A stretch of 64,000 bases of DNA from Rhodospirillaceae bacterium (GTDB lineage Bacteria; Pseudomonadota; Alphaproteobacteria; GCA-2731375): assembly GCA_018701215.1 (NCBI GenBank), contig JABIWH010000005.1, forward strand, positions 124,001 to 188,000, written 5' to 3'. The position numbers and the translations under genes were made by a program. Of this stretch, positions 58,792 to 64,000 are shown piece after piece (positions within the stretch are counted from its first letter, which is position 1; the number at the start of each line of letters is the position of its first letter). The notes under the pieces are model-generated. The model did no database searches. It was not told where the DNA came from and saw nothing but the letters and a program-made list of their open reading frames with translations.

Positions 58792-61128
58792 GTGAACGAA
58801 CAGCCAAAGCTATCGAAGCATTACACCGCCACACATTGGGGCGCCTATCATCCCGAACATGATGCCCAGGGCCGTTTAAGCCTGCGTCCCGTGGCGGACG
58901 ACCCCGATCCCTCTCCCATCGGGCGTTCGCTGGCGGATGCGGTGGATGACAAGCTGCGTATTGAACAGCCCATGGTGCGGGCCGGCTGGCTGGATAACGG
59001 TCCTGGTCCCTGCGGGAATGGAAACGGTAGCCGTGGCGGCGAGCCCTTCGTGCCGGTTTCCTGGGACAAGGCGTTCGAGCTGGTCACGGGCGAGATCGAG
59101 CGGGTGCGAAGCCAACATGGCAATCAGGCCATCTACGCCGGATCATATGGCTGGGCCAGCGCCGGGCGCTTTCATAACTCCAAGGCACAATTGTCGCGCT
59201 TTCTGAACTTGACGGGCGGCTTTACCCGGTCGTTGAACACCTACAGTTTGGCGGCGGCGGAGGTCATCCTGCCTCATATCGCTGGCAAGATGGTGCCGCT
59301 GCAAATGGCCCATCACCCCTGGCCGGTCATCGCGGAGCATACGGAGCTGTTTGTCTCCTTCGGCGGTGTTCCGCTAAAAAATGCCCAGGTAGATTCGGGT
59401 GGCGTAGCCCAACATAGTGCGGCCGAAGGTTTACGCGCCTGCGCCAAGGCAGGGGTGGAATTCGTCAACATCGGCCCGGTGCGGGGCGATGCGGCTGATT
59501 TCCTCGCCGCCGAATGGATCCAGCCACGGCCCAGCACCGACGTCGCCCTGATGCTGGGTCTGGCCCATACCCTGGTCAGCGAAAACCTGCACGCGCCGGC
59601 TTTCATGGCCAAGTACTGCGTTGGCTTCGACCGTTTTCTGCCCTATCTGATGGGCCAGATCGACGGCCAGGCCAAGGATGCCGACTGGGCCGCCGCCATT
59701 GTCGATCTGGACGCGGCGCAGATCCGCGCCCTGGCCCGGCGCATGGCCGCGAAACGGACGCTGATCAACGTGGCCTGGTCCCTACAGCGCGGCGAACATG
59801 GCGAACAGCCCTTTTGGATGGTCATTACCCTGGCTGCCATTCTGGGCCAGATCGGCCTGCCCGGCGGCGGCTTTGGCCTGGGCTATGGCGCCGCGGCACC
59901 CATGGGCCGGCATATGCCGGCGGCACCCTGGGCAACCTTGAGCACGGGGCGCAATGAAGTCTCGGACTTCATCCCCGTGGCCCGCATCTCGGACCTGCTG
60001 CTGAACCCGGGCGGCAGTTTTGACTATAACGGCCAGACCGGGACCTATCCTGATACCCGCATGGTCTATTGGGTGGGCGGCAATCCGTTTCATCATCACC
60101 AGGATCTGAACCGTTTGCTGTCGGCCTGGCAACGACCGGATACGGTGGTTGTGCACGAACCATGGTGGAACGCCATTGCGCGCCACGCCGATATCGTCCT
60201 GCCCGCGACCACGGTGCTGGAACGCAATGATATCGCCGGCTCGTTCAGGGACGGCAGCACATTGTTGGCGAACCGCAAGGTCATGGACCCGGTTGGCCAG
60301 TCCCGTCACGACCACGATATATTTTGCGGCATGGCGCAAAAGATGGGCTTTCTCGACACCTTTACCGAAGGCCGGGATGAAATGGACTGGCTGCGACACA
60401 TCTATGACCTATCCCGCCAACGGGCCGCCAAGGCCGGCCATGAAATGCCCGACTTCGACGTGTTCTGGGAGGCCGGAAGGGTGGATCTATCGCCCCCCCG
60501 TCAGCCGAGTATCTTTATGTCTGGCTTCCGCAACGATCCCGTCGCCGAGCCTCTGACCACACCCTCCGGCAAGCTGGAGATCTGGTCCGATACCATCGCC
60601 GAATTCGGCTATGACGATTGCCCCGGCCATCCGCGATGGATCGAACCAAAGGAATGGCTGGGCGCCGAACTGGCCGAAATCTATCCCCTGCATCTGGTCT
60701 CGAACCAGCCCGTGACCCGCCTGCACAGCCAGCTGGACAATGGCATCGTCTCGCGAGAAGCGAAAATTGCCGGCAGGGAGGCCGTGACCATTCATCCCGA
60801 CGATGCCGCTCGACGTAACATAAAGGAGGGCGACGTGGTCCGCCTGTTCAACGAACGCGGCCAATGCCTGGCCGGCGCATTGCTTTCAGATGCGGTCCGT
60901 GCCGGCACCGTGCAACTGCCCACCGGCGCCTGGTACGACCCGGAAGAGCCCGGCAAGATCGGCAGTCTGGACAAGCATGGCAATGCCAACGTGCTGACCC
61001 GCGATGTGGGCACCTCGTCCCTGGCTCAGGGTCCGTCGGCCCATTCCTGTCTGGTCGAGGTCGAGGTCTTTCAAGGCACGCCGCCGCCCGTGACCGCCTT
61101 TACACCGCCGCCCATCCGGAAAGATTAA
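58792..61128 (+). CDS. Molybdopterin oxidoreductase, BisC/TorA/DorA-like, cytosolic
   Basis: A 778-residue bis-MGD molybdenum enzyme. The N-terminus has no TAT signal and no Fe-S cysteines, which separates it from periplasmic TorA/DorA and matches cytosolic BisC (biotin or methionine sulfoxide reductase). The Mo-ligand Ser is in AGSYGWASAGRFH near residue 123. It also has GGNPFHHHQDLNRL near 426 and a C-terminal dinucleotide-binding domain with LHLVSNQPVTRLHSQLDNG (core SNQPVTRLHSQLD). The start is GTG 58792 with GGGGGACGG upstream. It follows the GlcD-type gene after 20 bases and may draw electrons from it. Confidence 0.9.
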   Translation: MNEQPKLSKHYTATHWGAYHPEHDAQGRLSLRPVADDPDPSPIGRSLADAVDDKLRIEQPMVRAGWLDNGPGPCGNGNGSRGGEPFVPVSWDKAFELVTGEIERVRSQHGNQAIYAGSYGWASAGRFHNSKAQLSRFLNLTGGFTRSLNTYSLAAAEVILPHIAGKMVPLQMAHHPWPVIAEHTELFVSFGGVPLKNAQVDSGGVAQHSAAEGLRACAKAGVEFVNIGPVRGDAADFLAAEWIQPRPSTDVALMLGLAHTLVSENLHAPAFMAKYCVGFDRFLPYLMGQIDGQAKDADWAAAIVDLDAAQIRALARRMAAKRTLINVAWSLQRGEHGEQPFWMVITLAAILGQIGLPGGGFGLGYGAAAPMGRHMPAAPWATLSTGRNEVSDFIPVARISDLLLNPGGSFDYNGQTGTYPDTRMVYWVGGNPFHHHQDLNRLLSAWQRPDTVVVHEPWWNAIARHADIVLPATTVLERNDIAGSFRDGSTLLANRKVMDPVGQSRHDHDIFCGMAQKMGFLDTFTEGRDEMDWLRHIYDLSRQRAAKAGHEMPDFDVFWEAGRVDLSPPRQPSIFMSGFRNDPVAEPLTTPSGKLEIWSDTIAEFGYDDCPGHPRWIEPKEWLGAELAEIYPLHLVSNQPVTRLHSQLDNGIVSREAKIAGREAVTIHPDDAARRNIKEGDVVRLFNERGQCLAGALLSDAVRAGTVQLPTGAWYDPEEPGKIGSLDKHGNANVLTRDVGTSSLAQGPSAHSCLVEVEVFQGTPPPVTAFTPPPIRKD

Positions 61129-63014
61129 GCCAGTTCGGGTAATCCAACGGCGCGGAAGTTTTCCGCTGTCGGCTTGCCCGATGCCAGGTCCCAGCCGCGC
61201 TGACCATAGTATTCATCAAGCAACCGATCCCAATCAGGACGTTCCAGGCGCTCGCCCGCATGCGGGCCGGTCGCTGGTTCGTTCATAAAACGCTCGGGCG
61301 GATAGTCCGAGGCGCGGTCAAAGGTGGTGTGGCGCATGTTGAAGGCTTTCTGTAGGTAGAGGATCTTTTCGCCCTCCGTCATCAGCTCATCAGCGGTCTT
61401 GTTATCACCCGTCGCCAGGGAATATAGCCGCGCAACCTCGTCCGGCCCCATCATTTGCAGGCCGCACCAATATGTGGCGTAAAAACAGATGCCCGTGATT
61501 TCCAACAGATTGTGAAAGCGCTGGTAGTAGATCACCAGTTCGGCCTTATGCTCGTAGGAGGTCGGATCGAACGCCGTGGGGACGCCAAAGCGCTGCATGG
61601 ATAGTTCGGGCTGCAACGGCATGCGTTCCGTCAGCGGTCCGCCCTGGGTATGGGTGCCGCCGCGCTCGGCCACGGCAATGGCCAGCGCCCAACCCTTGAA
61701 GACGCGCATCTCCTCGGCCAGGTCTTGGCCTTTCATATGCATGGCGAAGCGCTCGGAATTCCGGCCCAGCCTTTCCGCCGCGGCCAGGCTGCCGTCGGCC
61801 AGCAGATCCCCGATGCCTTCGCGGTAGGCGATCTTAGTCAACAATTGGCTGATCACCTCGACGTCGCCCCATGCCAACTCCAGGCCATCGGTATCGTCCG
61901 TGGTGAGGAGACCGCGTTGATAACATTCCAGGGCCCAGGCGATGGGATTGGTGGCATTGGTATTGTCGAGGCCCAGCTGGGTGCAGTGTTCACTGAGCGC
62001 CAACACGGCGGCCGGATCGGAAATGCCCAACTTGCCGCCGAAATCCCAATAATCCTGGCTTTCCACCTTTTCACCACGGGTGCCGGCATGGGGGCCGGAC
62101 TTCACGCGCTGATATTGCGAACACATGACCGGGCAGGCGAAGCAGCCGAAAGCCTTTTCGATATAGTGCTTTTCCTTGACCGCCGTGGCGATGGCGTCGG
62201 CCTCGTCGAGGTCTATCTGTGTCGCCTGGTAGTTTCGCACAGGGATGGAGCCCAGCTTGTTCCATGCCTCGAACGAGGTCGAGGTGCCGAAATTGCGCAA
62301 ATTCTTGGTGGTATCAACGCCCATCAGATAACGCTGCATGGCCAGGCTCTCGGCCATGAAAGCTTCAGGCTCGGCCACTTGCAGCGCGCCCGAACCGCTG
62401 ACCGCAATGGCCTTGAGGTTTTTCGAGCCCATGACGGCACCAACACCACAGCGCGAGGCGGAGCGGGTGCGGCTGACAATGATGCAGGCCGCCGCCGCCA
62501 TACTCTCGCCGGCGGGCCCGATGCTCAATAATTCCAGGGTCGGGCGGTCGATGCGGGCGCGGAGGATCTTTTCGGTCTCCCACGTGGTTTCTCCCCAAAG
62601 CCCGTCAGCATCGCAAATGGTTACGTTGCCGTCGTCGATATCTATATAAACCGGTTGCGCCGCCCGGCCGGTGACGACGATATGGTCAAAGCCGGCATAT
62701 TTCAGTTCCGGGGCGAAATTCCCCCCCGCGCTGGCGGCGCCAAAGCCACCGGTCAGAACGTTTTTGCAGCTGATGGTCATGCGGCACGCAGTCGCCGCCA
62801 TGGTGCCGACCAGACTGCCGGCTGTGAAGATAAGCGGATTGTCGGGATCCAGCGGTGCCTTGCCCAACGGTGTTTCGTTTAACAACAGCCAGTTGTTGAC
62901 CCCCATGCCGGCGGGGAAGCGTAGGTTCAGGGGCGCGGTCGGCTCGACAGTGACCGCGCGTCTTGTCAGATCAACGCGCAGGATATTGCCACCGATGGCG
63001 AAAGGTTGGGTCAT
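61125..63014 (-). CDS. Aldehyde:ferredoxin oxidoreductase (tungsten-pterin enzyme family)
   Basis: A 629-residue AOR family enzyme. These tungsten or molybdenum bis-pterin enzymes oxidise aldehydes to acids with ferredoxin. The N-terminal beta domain has GGNILRVDLTRR and PAGMGVNNWLLLNE; the central part has SAGGNFAPELKYAGFDHIVVTG (core GGNFAPELKYAGFD). The cluster motif AFGCFACPVMCSQY is near residue 290, with a distal Cys in ITGICFYATYWCG near 510. The length is normal. It overlaps the upstream BisC-like gene by four bases head-on, and its partner ferredoxin lies three bases upstream. Confidence 0.93.
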   Translation of the reverse strand: MTQPFAIGGNILRVDLTRRAVTVEPTAPLNLRFPAGMGVNNWLLLNETPLGKAPLDPDNPLIFTAGSLVGTMAATACRMTISCKNVLTGGFGAASAGGNFAPELKYAGFDHIVVTGRAAQPVYIDIDDGNVTICDADGLWGETTWETEKILRARIDRPTLELLSIGPAGESMAAAACIIVSRTRSASRCGVGAVMGSKNLKAIAVSGSGALQVAEPEAFMAESLAMQRYLMGVDTTKNLRNFGTSTSFEAWNKLGSIPVRNYQATQIDLDEADAIATAVKEKHYIEKAFGCFACPVMCSQYQRVKSGPHAGTRGEKVESQDYWDFGGKLGISDPAAVLALSEHCTQLGLDNTNATNPIAWALECYQRGLLTTDDTDGLELAWGDVEVISQLLTKIAYREGIGDLLADGSLAAAERLGRNSERFAMHMKGQDLAEEMRVFKGWALAIAVAERGGTHTQGGPLTERMPLQPELSMQRFGVPTAFDPTSYEHKAELVIYYQRFHNLLEITGICFYATYWCGLQMMGPDEVARLYSLATGDNKTADELMTEGEKILYLQKAFNMRHTTFDRASDYPPERFMNEPATGPHAGERLERPDWDRLLDEYYGQRGWDLASGKPTAENFRAVGLPELA

Positions 63015-63017
63015 CTG

Positions 63018-63287
63018 TCAATTCCGCTTAACAGAGAGGGCGCCGACAGGGCACCATTGCACACACAGCGGGCGCTCCTCGTCGGCGCAGCCGTCGCACG
63101 GTCTGCGGCCGTCCCGCGCCGCGTCGAAAATGACGATTTCAACTTCGCCTTCCCGCTCGTTCTTGATGATCTCGATGCTGGAATTGCGCCGCCCGAATGC
63201 CCCCTCATGATGGAAGGAGCAGGCCAATACGCACAAATTGCAGGCGCCGCAACGCTCATGCCTCGGCAGGATGGTCGAAATTCCCAT
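63018..63287 (-). CDS. AOR-associated 4Fe-4S ferredoxin
   Basis: An 89-residue ferredoxin-like protein with two cluster motifs: CGACNLCVLACSFHHEG near residues 13-29 and CDGCADEERPLCVQWCPVGAL near 64-84 (core CDGCADEERPLCVQWCP). Such small HycB-like ferredoxins are typically encoded directly before aldehyde oxidoreductase genes and pass its electrons on. I use ATG 63287 rather than GTG 63299 because GAGAGG sits at a workable distance from it. Its stop lies three bases before the AOR start. Confidence 0.88.
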   Translation of the reverse strand: MGISTILPRHERCGACNLCVLACSFHHEGAFGRRNSSIEIIKNEREGEVEIVIFDAARDGRRPCDGCADEERPLCVQWCPVGALSVKRN

Positions 63288-63351
63288 CTTTATGCACACC
63301 TCTCTTTTTCGCAGTTTCCTACTAAGAGACAGCTGTCTTCATTGACTTACG

Positions 63352-64000
63352 TCAAATCGCCGTATTCTCGGCTCTCTCCAGCCAGTCCGTGCAGGCCTCG
63401 GCGACGGCGCGCCAGCCGTCTTCCTGCAGCAGCATGTGGCCCATATCCTCGAATTCCAGATAGGTCGCCTGATCGAGATATTTGTCCGCCACATTATGCA
63501 CGGCGGCGGGGGAGATGACTTTATCCCGGCCACCAGCGACGGCCAGGATCGGACAATCCACCATGACCGGATTGACATAGGAGGCGCGGCCCCTATCGAA
63601 CATCCAGAACAGGCTTTCAAACAGGGCCTGGCCGGATTCCGGGACGAATTGCGCGAAGACCTCCCGCTGGCGCGCGGGCGAGAGGCAATTTAGGGAATTT
63701 TCCGCCGCGATCTCGAAGGCGGCATTCAGGCTTTGTCCCCAGAACGGGCCAATGGACATCAGGCCCATGGCGGCGGCGATCTCGTTTTCCGAAGCCGGCA
63801 GCATACCCCAGGGCGGCGCCGGGGCCAGCAGGATCATGGCGCGGGCCAAGCCCTTGGCGGCCAGCAACTGCGCCAGCAAGCCACCCATGGAATGGCCCAA
63901 CAGAACCGGCGGCTGGGACAATTCCTTGATAAGCGCGCTAAGATCCGCGACGTAATCCCCTAGGCCCGTCTGCGCCAGGCGCGGATCGGCGGGCTGGCCT
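63352..64000 (-). CDS. Alpha/beta hydrolase (5' end beyond window)
   Basis: The C-terminal 215 residues of an alpha/beta-fold hydrolase. The visible part enters at the right edge as GQPADPRLAQTGLGDYVADL and contains the nucleophile elbow LLGHSMGG (Ser is the nucleophile). The catalytic Asp is probable in ILAVAGGRDKVIS, and His in FEDMGHMLLQEDGW. The gene continues upstream past base 64000, so the start is not seen. The 65-base gap to the ferredoxin gene makes co-transcription possible; the substrate is unknown. Confidence 0.88.
   Translation of the reverse strand, partial: GQPADPRLAQTGLGDYVADLSALIKELSQPPVLLGHSMGGLLAQLLAAKGLARAMILLAPAPPWGMLPASENEIAAAMGLMSIGPFWGQSLNAAFEIAAENSLNCLSPARQREVFAQFVPESGQALFESLFWMFDRGRASYVNPVMVDCPILAVAGGRDKVISPAAVHNVADKYLDQATYLEFEDMGHMLLQEDGWRAVAEACTDWLERAENTAI

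Overview
The window comes from a high-GC alphaproteobacterium, most likely a member of the Rhodospirillales or a close relative. This is inferred from gene order and protein character, not from a marker search: transketolase, DUF4164, zapA, 6S RNA and 5-formyl-THF cyclo-ligase; then yebC-ruvCAB-ybgC-tolQRAB-pal-cpoB-tilS-ftsH; then folP-glmM-thiD; and coaBC-dut-Rrf2-cysK-moeB. I see no rRNA, tRNA, prophage, transposase or CRISPR array.

Positions 1-21,500 are a core block, nearly all on the plus strand: a transketolase fragment, cell-division and one-carbon genes, Holliday-junction resolution (ruvCAB), the whole Tol-Pal envelope system, tilS, ftsH, folate, peptidoglycan-precursor and thiamine genes, and a drug-efflux MFS. 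Many junctions are 4-base or 8-base overlaps, so long polycistrons are likely. Positions 21,500-31,800 hold a mosaic of small accessory genes: an iron-sulfur protein, a DsbA-fold isomerase, a C_GCAxxG_C_C protein, a VOC dioxygenase-like protein, a GlcG-like protein, Nudix, RidA, DUF350, a trypsin-like protease, a porin and a nitrate-sensor-type chemoreceptor. Positions 31,800-40,500 return to metabolism: a CoA transferase, coaBC, dut, a cysteine island (Rrf2, cysK, moeB), a nucleoside hydrolase, a 2-hydroxyacid dehydrogenase, an SH3-domain protein and an apparently exported FAH-family protein.

Positions 40,500-64,000 are the most unusual part. A minus-strand operon begins with an EPS-type MarR regulator fused to a Rossmann domain and an RfaH/NusG-like antiterminator. 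It continues, through a structured leader, with an M20 hydrolase, NeuB, NeuC and a second M20 amidohydrolase. Next to it, positions 46,885-47,412 encode a UGSC-family selenoprotein: an in-frame UGA sits in the motif U-G-S-C-S-S-C and a SECIS-like hairpin starts 10 nt after it. An ordinary stop-to-stop gene caller would split it into two small ORFs. It closes a run with an acyl-CoA dehydrogenase, an unrecognised 351-residue family and a START-like protein. Further right are MscS, a glutathione S-transferase, a response regulator fused to a MarR-like domain with an upstream inverted repeat, a ThDP enzyme, a large Nudix protein, a GlcD-type flavoprotein, a BisC-type molybdenum enzyme, and a tungsten-type aldehyde:ferredoxin oxidoreductase with its ferredoxin. 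The last gene, an alpha/beta hydrolase, runs off the right edge.

Non-coding features include 6S RNA, an 11-bp tandem array before cpoB, a 117-bp element whose TTAGAGCA ends supply the stop codons of both flanking convergent genes, twin palindromes upstream of the EPS regulator, and several hairpins.
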